From NCBI GenBank assembly GCA_038380795.1, contig CM076260.1, forward strand, positions 32,708,634 through 32,772,633: a stretch of DNA of 64,000 nucleotides, given 5' to 3'. The position numbers were made by a program, and so were the translations under genes. Position 1 is the first letter of the stretch. Every line of letters begins with the position of its first letter. Positions 1 to 11,930 of this stretch are shown here, piece by piece. The notes under the pieces were generated by a model that was not told the DNA's origin, made no database searches, and saw only the letters and a list, made by a program, of their open reading frames with translations. The stretch is from Pyrocephalus nanus (taxonomy: Eukaryota; Chordata; Aves; Passeriformes; Tyrannidae).

Positions 1-1749
1 TCAGCTGTGAGGAGGACCTTCACAAATAGATACAGAGGTGTGAAGATGAAGGCTGCTTAAGACACTGCATCACTGAAAGCATAGTGGTGGCAACAGGCTT
101 CATGGAAGGAATAAGTATAGAAGTGGAAAAACACTGAGGGGCCAGGAGAACCCTAGGGGGAGCAGAAGCAACTAAGGGTAGAAGCAAAGTATAAGGAAGA
201 TACATGCATTATAATACACTCTCTTGTATCTGTTTTCATTTGAAATGCAACCTCCTCTTCTATTAAGTTGTGACTTAATCAGAAAATTATAAACACTGGT
301 CTCAACTAAAATGAGCAGTGCAGCTGGTTCCAGCAACATTCTTCACACTAACTATAGACAATGTTTCCAAACTAGGAAGCTCCATCCAAAGAGAAGCTGT
401 TTGTTTATGCCTGCAGCATCATCTGCTTTTGCAGAGCAGCAAAAGAAATGTCTAATTAATTATGTTTGTTACTTTTTCCCTGGAAAAGGAAAAGGGTAGA
501 GGAGAAACACTGCTTACCTTGAATGATCACCTTCCATTTAGCTCAGTAAGACGGACTTGCACCTAACCAGATCAATCTTCAGTTCATAAAATGACTTAAA
601 GGTGTATTTCAGTAGCTGTTATTCTGTTGTCCTGTTGCTGTGTGGGCTAAGCAAAGACCTCACATTAGAATCCAGGCACAAAGATAGACTGAACCCTCTA
701 TGGAGCAGTAGGATGGGGAAAGAAGGTCTAGCTTAAAACCAACTTGCGAAACACGTCTCTTGCAAATAGGAAGTTCATCAAGTTGCATTTCAAAGCCAGC
801 CACATAAGGAACGTAACATAAATAATCCGATAAAGAAGCATTTAAAATTAAAAAGCCTGTTTCTGGTGCTGTCTAATAACAAATTCATACACAAATGCCA
901 CCAGAAAATTATTAACGGAAGATTAAACTGAAATCTCAGTCAAATTTGACCAGAATTTGAATTTGCTGTCAAAAACTATCTAAAAGCTGCTGAATATTCT
1001 GCAATGCATATTGGTTTAATCAATCCAAAAGTAAAATTAATATTTAGATTTAATATTTAGATTATTTTGGGTAACACATTTTCCCCTAACAATTTCAAGC
1101 ACAATTTTGTTGCCATTATGTTTACAGAAAAACAATATAAATTGGTTTATTTAACAATCACAGACAAGCTAAAGTCCCCTGTGAAACAGACACATCTAAA
1201 TTGGTGTTTCCTTGTGCAGTGCCCCTCTATGATAAAAGCATTCATTAAAGCTGGGACTGCAGCAACAGAAAAGAAGAGGTATTTTACCACTCATTACAGA
1301 AAGGGTACTGAACCTACAGAGTTTAGTTAAAACCTTGCAAAAGAGAATGTAACATTGCATCTAGATAAAAATATTCAGACGTTTACTAACAGCCCATACG
1401 GACTTCACTGATTTGCATTCAGATTATAAAGCCTCAGGGAACAGGCATTGCTTTGAAATCCCAGTCCTTCGTGCTTCCAATGTAGAGTGCCCTGGCACAC
1501 AGAGTGAGCTGGGATTAGTTTTCCAGTACCCTCGACTGGGAATAAACCCAGTATCCTGCATCACCTCTTGCCCACAGGCAGTTTACTGACTCTCCGCAGA
1601 CATTGCGCAAGACGTGTCATTGTCTTATGTAACAACTTAACAAAAACTTGGAGATATTTGCTTTCTTATCAATAAAATCATAATCAAGAAATGGTCTTGG
1701 TGTCATTTAAGTTTTTCTAGATTAAAAATTGAAATTTTTTTCTTAGCTT
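1..1749. other. No gene seen; AT-rich DNA
   Basis: Only short chance frames occur, the longest of 87 codons at 1067-1330 with no recognisable domain. A tandem of taatatttagatt occurs twice near 1040-1064. Confidence 0.7.
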
Positions 1750-1862
1750 ACTTTTTCCCTTTTTTCTTTTTGCCTTTTTTCTCTTTTCTTTTTCTTTCCC
1801 TTTTTCTTTCCCTTTTTCTTTCCCTTTTCCTTTCCTTTTCCTTTCTTTTGCCTTTTTTCTGT
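1750..1862. repeat. Polypyrimidine tract with a 12-mer tandem core
   Basis: Over about 110 bases the + strand is almost entirely C and T. Its core (about 1789-1826) holds three copies of the unit tttctttccctt, then degenerates into ccttttcctttcc. Long mirror-like polypurine/polypyrimidine tracts can form triplex DNA. The Phe/Leu/Ser-rich frame that overlaps it is repeat translation and not a gene. Confidence 0.95.
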
Positions 1863-4800
1863 TTCACTGTGGTGCAAATAATACACAGTGTTTCACTTCT
1901 ACAGAGAAGACACTTAACAGATGGAGTCTGCTATCACCCTTCTTATTTTTAAAACCAAAACAGAAAATTTACTGGTGCCAAAGGACATAAGAGACAATAA
2001 TAATGATGAAAAGAAGGGCAAGCATTTACTAACATATCATTTAACACTGTCTCATAAGAAGACAGTTGAAATATCTGCTTTTCAGTTTAAAAAATATGGG
2101 AGAGTAGGATTTTGAGGGCAATTTCAACTTCTTCCCTGGTCTCAAACAGAATAGATATTGACTAAGAGTTGTCAGGCTTGTCTAAAATGTATTTCTAAAG
2201 GCCAAGCAATATTACAAAGGGCAACATGTACTTTTTACTACTTAGCAGGCTCAAGGCTTAGAGGATCTAGCTATATTTGCATCCTCTAAACACAGTGAGT
2301 TTGGACCCAACAGAGAGATGCAGTGAAGGGAAGCTCTACCTCCAGCATTTGGTCTTACCCTCCTGTGTGTCTGGCCTGGCAGGACTCGAGTTTTTTTGAT
2401 TCAAAATTCTCTACTTAGTCATGGCTTCACATTTTAGGTGTTATTGTTCATTCCCTGGCCAGCTTCCTGGCTACAGTGTCATTATTGCTAGGTACAAAGC
2501 AAAGTGGTGCCATAACGACAGTCAAATTGTAAATTATTAAAGAAAATTAATAACTGGACTGGACACAAAAAAACCCAAAACTGTAAATGCTATTTGGCAC
2601 CAGTGGAACTAGTATAATTACCTTTGTAATAATTTTAGAGACCTTGAAGCTCACTTCTGCTTTGCTTATTTGGGAAAACTGTTATTACTAATGAAACAGT
2701 CCAGAAGCATTTTGAGAAACATTTTTTCTTGAATAGCAGCATTTAACAACCATGTAGAGATGGAAAATAATTACAGAACAATCTTGGCTGTCAGTAACCT
2801 GGAGGTACTAATGATCTGAGAAGATGTGACATGCCAGTTCACTCAGATTCAGTAGATCTGCTATATTTTCACGGTCTCAGTGGATAAAGCTGAAAAAACC
2901 TGTCCAAGCCAGCAGCTGCCAACAACAAAGCCACCTTTCTGGAGCTGACAGTTTTGCTGCCTGTTCAGCACTCTGCAAGACAAAGATGTAAAGTACTAAT
3001 GATGAACATTTACATTGATTCTCTGTAATCTGATGATTTTCTGTCTTTCCCCAGCGTTCCTGAAACAAATACCAACCCCCACCCCTACCCCCAATAAAAA
3101 AAAAAAGTATACAAAAAACAAAACTGTGACTAGAATTCAGTGAAACCCCTTTTGTTCTCCTGTGTTCCCTACAGCTGTCACAGACACCAGTGGTCACCAG
3201 CTGCTTTCCAGTCCCAGTGTGGACCTACCCACAATACCAGTAACCTACGCTTCTCCATGGGTCCAGCATTCCCAGCATGGAGTGTGAACAGAGCATATTC
3301 ATCCTGCTCTCTTTCCATTTACCTGCCCTCAGTGACCATTTAATTTTAAGTGCTGTTAATTTTAATGCCTCAGCTCCTATCTAAAGCCAGGGGGCATGCT
3401 GTGGGCTCACAAGCAGTACTGAACCCCAAATGGGGTATCTTCTACCAACGTTTGTCTCTCCATCACTGAGCATTTGCCAGTTCCTAATAATTCAGCTACT
3501 AGATAAAGAAGCTTCTGGGCAGAACATGAGCTCCATCTTCACTGTAGGAGGGCTGGTTTAGATGGCTAATTTTAGAAGAGCAGCTGTGGACACAAACTCC
3601 AAGCAGAGGAGCATCACCTTGCAGTCTCCAGTGACAATCACAGGAATATGGGGTTAAAACACAGCCTGTCCTCTTTCTCACAGGTGAGATGACCTGGGTC
3701 TTCAAGAGCCTGCTCCATCAAAAAATCAACAACAAAGAGTAGTGAAAAATAATAACCCTCTGTTCTTAATGCCTAAAAAGAAGGTACCAATGTCTGGATA
3801 ATGAGTACCTCATAGCAGCATCAGTGTGGCAAAGGATAAGCTTGTGAAGGGAGGCTGTGAGCCTGAAGAAAGGGCTTCCATGCTTGTAGGTCACTGGAAC
3901 AGTAGGACTGGCAGAGGATGGGATGCTCTCTGGTCAGGCAGTAGGTAAAATACAGTGTTCATCTGCTCACCTTGCTTAAATCTGGTGAAAAAATTGAGAT
4001 ATGCATTGGCAATGCACATATCCAACCACAGCATTATCTCTGCAGGGAAGTACCATTTTCTTCATTGAAAGTGCAACAGAAGAGGCACTGGAAATGCAAG
4101 ACCAAAGTCCTCTGAGTGGGAAACAGCTCTGCAAGGCAAAACCTCACCTCTGCTCACCTCCAAGAGCAAACAAGCTCTTGTCTCTGGAGATTTTTGCGCC
4201 CTTCCTTAGAGCTTTGAGGATCCATCATTTGAAGGAAGCAACAAGCCCTGCACGTATCAGCTCCTTTCCTGAGCTGAGGCCAGGCAAAGAGTTTTATAAA
4301 GTTTTCGCACAACACAAAGAGCCTTGTCCAGAGGGAGAGTTATGCTCACTGCAGAGTATGAACTGTACAGTGGTGAGGGAGAGAACACTTAAAATAGAGA
4401 AAGAAGCAGCTATGGTTACAGTTTTCCCAGCTTAGACCAAACTCTTTAATATTTCAAAGTGATTTTTTAATGTATGAATAAATACTGCTTTAATAAAAGG
4501 AGTTGTATGTCTGTAACCATAGATTTTTTTTGTTTGCTTGTTTGTACAGCTCCTCTCATGCAATATTCATAAAACTATTCCTATTTCTTTTCTGATAATT
4601 TCACTAGCACATTGAAAGAGTGCCTGGCAAGTCATAAAATGCAATTGCTGTTTTCACGGCATATTGTGCACTTGCTAAAGAAACTTTTAACCTCAAATGG
4701 ATGCTACTCATTGTTTTGTAGCAAATTACAACATGCCGGGAGCACATCGGGAAACCGAGTGTCAACCTCCAAAGTATCACTCTTCCATTTAAAGGTCACA

Positions 4801-5120
4801 TCTCATCTTAGTGGGATAACCAGAATGTCTGCTATGATTTCATATGCCTAAAACTACTCTTCTTTGCTCCTGCAAATGTTCCCTTCTGACAATCCCTTTC
4901 CAGTAATAGACACATAGACACAAATGCACATGGTGGTGCTGGGCAAGTAGATGAGACAGCTTCATTGATTTGAGGAAATCAACTGCTGCTTCTTTTTTTT
5001 TTTTTTTCATTTTAAGGAGAAAATGATACCTTAGCAAGAATACGTTATCTGTGACAGTTTGTGGCACAATATTGTGTTAGTGTAGAATGGCACATTGTAT
5101 TGCAGGGTAGTGTATTGTAG
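1863..5120. other. No established gene; one 144-codon frame with a nearby poly(A) signal
   Basis: The longest open frame of the window (4001-4435, + strand) has no recognisable domain. It is followed by AATAAA at 4477-4482 and 4492-4497 and a GT-rich stretch near 4527-4547. A possible splice acceptor (ttatctctgcag, AG at 4044-4045) lies inside the frame. This could be the last exon of a noncoding or unknown transcript, but nothing confirms it. A C-rich patch (acccccacccctaccccc) lies near 3070. Confidence 0.5.
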
Positions 5121-5168
5121 TGTATTGTGTGATGGCTACAATAATGTATTGTGTGATGGCTACAATAT
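5121..5168. repeat. 24-bp tandem duplication
   Basis: tgtattgtgtgatggctaca plus aata is repeated twice head to tail with only the final base differing. Shorter tgtattg pieces precede it from 5096, which suggests stepwise slippage growth. Confidence 0.95.
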
Positions 5169-8100
5169 AGGTATAAAATCTATATTGGCATCATGTAAAT
5201 TCCAATGATCTCCTCAAGCCTTTTTACAAGCTTCAGTATTTTAAAAATACAGCAGAAACAATTCAGATTAACGTATAGCTGGGCCTTTGTAGAGTATGCA
5301 GTGAAAATTGTCATAATTTGATTTTCTTCTATTTGAAGACATGGAGTTTCTCCCATCCTGTCCACTTCTGTCTAATCAATATAGTCAATAAGTTTTGAAA
5401 TATGATCTGCTATCTGCTTACTGTTTGGGCTTTTTTTAATTCATAGTTACGGTAGCATGCCATTTAATCTGACTTTTCAACAGAATTTATAATGTTGTAA
5501 TAAAAACATCCCTTATTTTTATATAATATTGAAAATAGGTGTACCAGAGGTCTCATTCCTGTACAAGTAAATCACCAGCAGTTTTACTCTTGGCCTAAAT
5601 GTCAATAGAACACAGTTCCAGATAATCTATGCATACTACGGAGTTCATATTTTGCCTCTGTACGTGGGATCTCTAGAAGCACTGTGAAGTGGGCCATAGA
5701 ATAGGTCTCCAACAGAGCTTAGATCCAGCCTCGGATTTTGTTTCGTAGCAGCACTGTCAATAGTATGCAAAATCACAAGGGAAGGAATTTGTTTGGCTGC
5801 ACTAGAGCCCTGCTAGCTGTTACAGTGCTTCGGTTTTATGTGTCAAAGTCATCACTTGTTACTGTTATGGCAGATTATGGCTTCACTTCAGTATTTCATC
5901 TATGGCCTTGGGCAAATATGTTGGTATTGGCTCCACTGTTCTCTGACAACTCTGAAAAAAAAGACTTTTCAGTGGATAATTGCATATTGACAGCAGGAGT
6001 CAGGCCAAGGAAAGGGGGGATGTACTGAAGATAGATGGCTCAACTGATGGAATAATTCAGAGCACTCTTTGTTAAAAACTGTGAGATATCTTCCTTCCAT
6101 TAAGGAAACAAAAGAGGTTTGCCTCTGTGTGTATGTGTGTGTGTGTGTTTGTGCACCACACAGCAGTTATGTGCCAATGTTCAATATAAAAGTTCTTGCT
6201 GAAGAAAGAATAACCACTGCAGTCTGATAGATAATCTATCTCAAAAAATCCCCCAGGTCATCTTCAGACAATCAAGCTCTAATTCTTACGTAGTGCTAAG
6301 TGCTGAATTGCTCTTTCCCAAATCAATATTTCCTGAACCAGGACTTTAATTTTAATTTTCAGAATTAATGATAATTAATTGCTGATTATCTATTCCAAAG
6401 TCACCAGAATACATAGGAAGCCTGTCATCTCCAAGGAACATTCACAGAAAGTCCAGGGTCCCAGTGCCTTCCCGACTGTACACATCCTTATGCTCAGTAA
6501 TCATTATCAGCATCCTTATCAGCAGTAAATAGTACTTCTGATAGCTCTCTCTCAAGTGCCATACCAAACAGAGGGAGTCCAGTTCCAGTGCTGGAGCCGC
6601 AATTACTCACAGAAACTGAAACCAACATTTTCTGAAGGTGGACAGCTAACTTTTTTAAGCCCTGCTTCTCTTCCTGACTTTTTCAAACATAGCTCCAAAC
6701 TAATTACTGGCAACACTAGTCCATCCCTGCACTGACTGGGATGAAGAGCAGAAGCTTATCCATTAATGCAATGCAGAAACACTTCCAAACTTTTCAGTTT
6801 GTTACTGATGTTGTAAGCTGGAAAAATCAATCTTTGAGCTAACACACAGATGAGTACAGTAAGTAATTTATTTCTCTGTAGTGCTTTTGTAATAAGAGAG
6901 AGAAGATTTGTAGGATCAAAATAGTTTTAAACTGGAGAAGAGATTAAATAGATTGAGGAGATTAAACAGATCATTCATCAAGGAGTACCTCAGTGAAAAG
7001 AATACATTTGACCTAGCCATAAGGATGTAAACCACATTGCCTAAGAAATTCTTAATATTTTTTATCTTTCAGCTTTACAAGGATGTGCTTCTAGGTGAAG
7101 ACCAGGATCAAACAGTATCACTGGATTTTGCCTTTCAACTCCTCTGTTGTAAAAATTGCTCTTTTTCTTGTTGTAATGGCAGTCCAAGAAACCACTACTG
7201 GAAAATGACTTCATCATGAAAGACAACGCAGAACAGCACATAAGATTTGCCTGATTTCATCAGCGGAGAATATTGCTTTGTGTTCACTCTTTGAACCAGC
7301 TGCAATATGAATGGCATTTGGGGAAGGGAGAGAAATTCTGTCCCATCACTTTGAAGGAACTCCAGCTATCCAACTTATCTGGGTGGGTGACCTGACTAAC
7401 CCAGGAAAAGCAAGGCAGGAGGTGGGGAAAAACATTGTTCAGAGACAGCATCAGTCACACAGATGGGACTGTAACTCAGCCTAGGGAGATTAATGAAGAA
7501 GTATGAATGATAAATGCTTCTTTTTTAGGATTCTCTTAAAGATTCATTTCTTCTTTGCAAGTGATTCATTGTTTTCCTCCTTGATCTCAGGTTATCTTAA
7601 TAAGCATTTGAAAAACTTTTATTCTGTAATAAAAGGAAATAAGGCTTGAAGTCTCATTTCATAAATCATATCTGACATTCAAAATATGCTGACTTATCAG
7701 GCTTGTTTTTATAGCAGCTTTTGGAAGAAAGTGCTTGCACGCCTTTGGAGCTCATCTCAACAAAATATCTGAGGGTCTGAGAAGGTAGTGCAATGGTTCT
7801 CACAGATCTTAAGGGATTGTCCACACTTTGTCCCCTTTATCCTCTTCTGTTGCTCTGTCCACATCCCTGCCTTGTGACAGACAGAGGAAGTGAATTCATT
7901 CTTCAACATTTCTTATTTGGCCACAAGTGTCAGTGTCACAGACCGCAAATGGATTAAGCATATTTGATCTACCCTCTATCAAAATTAACTTCTGAAGAAG
8001 TTAAATTTAATTTAAAAAATAATTTAATCTATGTAGAATTTAAATAAGCCAGAATTACAAGAAGATTCCGCAGAGACAAATAGAAATGGAGCTACTCTAA

Positions 8101-11100
8101 TCTATGTACGTTCCAGCCCAGCCCAGCATATCCTCTCTTTTTATAGGACACTCTTTCCACATTTCTGATTAATCTAATTACACAGATGGAACTGCTATAG
8201 TTATAACCAAGGTCAGGAATTCTTATAGTATTTTCTGCCAGTCATTTTGGTGTTTGGTTTTTTTCTTTTTAATCTGCTAGCTGATATTTAGAAAGGGAAG
8301 AAGTTGCTAATGAAATGAGAAGTTATAAATGTTGCCTTTCTTTAAATGAAAGCTCAGTTACCTGTAGAAGACAAAATTTTGCTTTTTCCCCTTCCACAGT
8401 CAGATTGCTGATGTTTGATAATTTGTCTCATCAAGGCCAAAGTAAACAATTAACATTAGTGTTTTAGTTGTATGGAAAGGTCCAAATGTAGTGAGCTGTG
8501 CAGTCTCAAAAAATTTTGGGGATTCCATTTCCACTGTGATCACCCAGTAGTGATGCTAAGCTCAGGGACCAACAGAGGAAACTCTTGAGCTTCCAAGCAC
8601 CGAACTGGCACTGTCTGAGGCTGTAAATGCTAATAACAACATAACAACAGCAGGTCCTCAATCAGTCTAGCAGTTTAAGGTCTGGTAATTCCAGTTTCGG
8701 ACCAAGTAAAATTAATCTGAACTGGAACTTGTTACCAGTGTTCTTTCCAAGTGGAGCTATGCATTAAATAATAAAAAATTGTTTTCTAGATCAATTTCCT
8801 TGAGAGTAGGCCCCGCTAAGCCTATAAAAATATAGCAATTGTAATGCTACTTCAACAGTGCCTTCATGTTCTGTCATTCCACAGATGCTTCTTCCGATGG
8901 CAAAATTCAGGAAATGTTTCCATGTTAGAAGTCAGAGATGCAAAAATAACTCACACAAAATATAGGTTCAGATCTCTTAAACTATCCAAAGCGTACAGCT
9001 GTATATATTTCTTCTGAGATTCCAATTGCCTGTGTTTTTCTCAGATAAACGTGGATACCCCCATCCCTTTTTAGTAACTTTCTGAGAACATCCAGAGACG
9101 CAAAAATCTTTGTAAATTCATCATGAGATGAAGTTCCAGGTAAAACACTCAGGTGGAACGAACTCTTCAAACTCTTGTGCAAACTGCCTTATCACTAGAA
9201 AAAGCTCTCAAAATCAAACTGATTTATCACAGCAAAAGCTGAGCAGCCTTAAAAATATGCATTGGTGTTTGGTTGTGCAGTGACTTTTTTTTAAATGTTA
9301 GATGATTTCAAAGTGCTATGAACATAGAATATTAAACACCAAAACTCCGCGTGATGCTGCTTACTCTTTAAAAAGTAGAGGGTTTAAATTTACTTATTTT
9401 AGAAGAAGAATTGCAAAGGGGTTTGTTTTTTAATAAATATCTGAAATTATTACCTTCCACAGGCACTATAAATATTTTTCTTCATGGATTTGTGGTAGGG
9501 ATTTAAAATGCATCCTGTACTGCAGGAGCCAGAAAAATGACTATGAAGCCATAGACAGGAGTAACTCTTCACGAACAAAGCCAGTGTCCACAATGACTTT
9601 GCGAATCCACAGGATTTGATATTCTTTCCATTAGGTCATACTTGCATCACATTAATTCTCCTGATGAAAGTCAAGGAAAATATAGTCTTTAATAGATCGT
9701 TAGTACATTGTGGTGTAAGTTGCATTTTCTTTCTCCTGTTCTTAATAGACATGCTCTCAGACACCTGAAACACAGGCCACGTCCTGAAAGCAGTGCCAGG
9801 TTCCTCTCACCACAGACTTGGGATGAACAGTACTGAACTCTTAATGGTGAGGTATTTTAAGTTAAAAAAACTTATCAAAGAATAAGTAGTTGGATGATCG
9901 TGTTACTTCTCAAAGCTGGCCCACAACTTCTCATGACAAAAGTAATTGGGACAGACCAATTTACACAGAGCAGCAGAACAGGGCCGGGTTAGAGGAAGGG
10001 AGTCAGTGCATTTTGGGGATAAGACAGGGAGAGGGCAGGGAATTTTCTCCTCTCACCAGCTGGAAAATCTCATCTAGAGTACTGATTTCTTTCTCCTAGC
10101 GGGAGTTTTGCCTCCTTAACCCTCATGTCTCCTCCAAGAGCAAGCCTGATTCTTCAAGGCACAAAGCCTGGCAAAGTCAGAAGCAGGATCCTGGCTTTCC
10201 TTTGCCACAATTTTAGCAGTGCTTACTGACTGTTACCATAGATGGCTGCCTCTCTGCCTGTACTTAAATTGGTCCCGCTATTTTCATTTACTGTGTATAT
10301 TGGGACCAGCAAACATCAGAGTGGTAATGGGTGGCCAGGGAATAAGAGAGAAAATAACAATAACTTATTGCTAGCATGAATAACAGGTAAAAATAGTTCA
10401 ACATGTGTTTATAAAAAGAAAATCTAGCCCCAAAGGTATGCACCTGTGTGTGAATATAAGCCAGGTTTGGCATCTAGTCAGTTTTCTAATTAGGAATTAA
10501 TTTCTCCGAAGTAAACACAGTATACTAAAAAAGAGTTCAACTGTGCAGGTTGCCGGGCAGCACAGAGACTGTAGAACAAGACTTAGACATGAACCAGCCT
10601 GATTTCTGCAACCTGGAGCTCTGTGGGAGTTGGTTCACCTTTGCAAGATGAAAGTGACCATGGTGACATGTGCCCTTTTCCCCTCTACCTGCTCCAGGTA
10701 TTCAGGTCCCTCCGGGAAAGCTGTGCAGGCTGACTCCACACCAGGTTGCAAATGGCCACAGTGGCAATACATGGGACTAGACTATTCACAGTAAAGCAGC
10801 AGTGGGCATTTGCCTCCCTATCAACATCAGTAGCCAGAGAGAAAAAACACTGAAGTTGTGGTAAATTTAGCTTCCGGCCTCTGCTCCACTGAGTTCATAG
10901 CAAATACTGGGGAATAGCTCTGCCATTTTCCAGAGAGAGTATTATCAAGCAATAGGCTTCTTTTCCCCTCTCTGTACTACTTTGTACTACTGTATAAAGG
11001 GATGCATAAGGTGTGTAAGTACTAATTTGAGCAGGAATGTGGATCCCTGTGTAGTCTTAGCCATAATAAAATTGGCATTTTATTTCTTCATCCTAGCAGT

Positions 11101-11339
11101 AAAAGAAAGGAAGCTTGCACTGAACCAGAGCAGAAGGTCTGCAATGACACAAGCCATTACTAGTCTCTGGGACATATGTTTTAACTACCCCTTGTTCTCC
11201 TTATTTCTTTCAAGCAGAGAGAAGTAGAACCGAGAGAGTTCCTTTTATCTTTCTGCTTGCAATCAGGCTTTTGTATTTATCCCTTGAGAGTTATCTTTTA
11301 TCACATCTTGGATTGAGAGAAGCCATTGAATGGATTGAG
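5169..11339. other. No gene or recognisable element besides the GT microsatellite
   Basis: The open frames here are below 100 codons and compositionally random. No CR1 terminal octamers or LTR ends were seen on either strand. Confidence 0.65.
6126..6152. repeat. GT dinucleotide microsatellite
   Basis: A (TG)n run interrupted once by an A and ending in tttgtg. It is short and of the kind that is often polymorphic. Confidence 0.95.
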
Positions 11340-11930
11340 AGCAGCCAGAAGAAAAGGACTTGGGGGTGTTAGTGGATGACAAGCTCAGCATGACCCAGAA
11401 ATGTCCGCTTGGAGCCCAGAAAGTCAACTGTGCCCTCAGCTGCATCAGAAGTGGCATGGCCAGCAGGTCAAGGGAGGTGATTTTGCCTCTTCACTCTGCT
11501 CTGGTGAGATCTCACCTGCAGTACTGCAGCCACCTCTGGGGACCCCAACATAAAAGTATGTGGGGTTGTTCAGCCTGGAGAAGAGAAGACTCTGGGCAGA
11601 CCTTGTAGCACCTTCCAGCACCTAAAGGAGGCCTCCAGCTTTTTACAAAGGCATGTAGTAATAAGACAAGGGTGAATGGCTTTAAACTGAGAATAAGTTC
11701 AGATTGGATATAAGGAAACAATTCTTTACAAAAAGGGTAATGTGGTATTGGCACAGATTTTGCAAAGGAGTTCTGGATGCCCCATCCCTGGAAATGTTCA
11801 AGACCACTTTCAATGGTGCTCTGAGCAACCTGCTCTAGTGGAAGGTCTCTCTGCCCACGGCAGGATGATTGTTACAAGATTATCTTAAAGGTCCCGTCCA
11901 ACCCAAACCATTTTATGATTCTGTATTACT
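11340..11930 (+). mobile_element. CR1 LINE, 5'-truncated, with reverse transcriptase end and internal deletion
   Basis: A reading frame at 11360-11608 begins GVLVDDKLSMTQKCPLGAQK and continues with REVILPLHSALVRSHLQYCS and LWGPQ. This is the C-terminal part of the CR1 ORF2 reverse transcriptase region. After a join near 11555 the sequence goes straight to the later motif gttgttcagcctggagaaga, so the segment expected between them (roughly 100 bp from memory of the consensus) is missing and the frame then reads out of register. The 3' UTR follows (atgccccatccctggaaatg, gcaacctgctctagtggaag, cccgtccaacccaaacc) and the end is ttttatgattct. The copy cannot be active. The left edge lies next to a near-duplicate of the flank (ggattgagag occurs twice within 30 bp), so the start is approximate. 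Confidence 0.93.

Noticed and set aside
1770..1952. Phe/Leu/Ser-rich 60-codon frame
   Set aside because: It is translation of the polypyrimidine tandem repeat.
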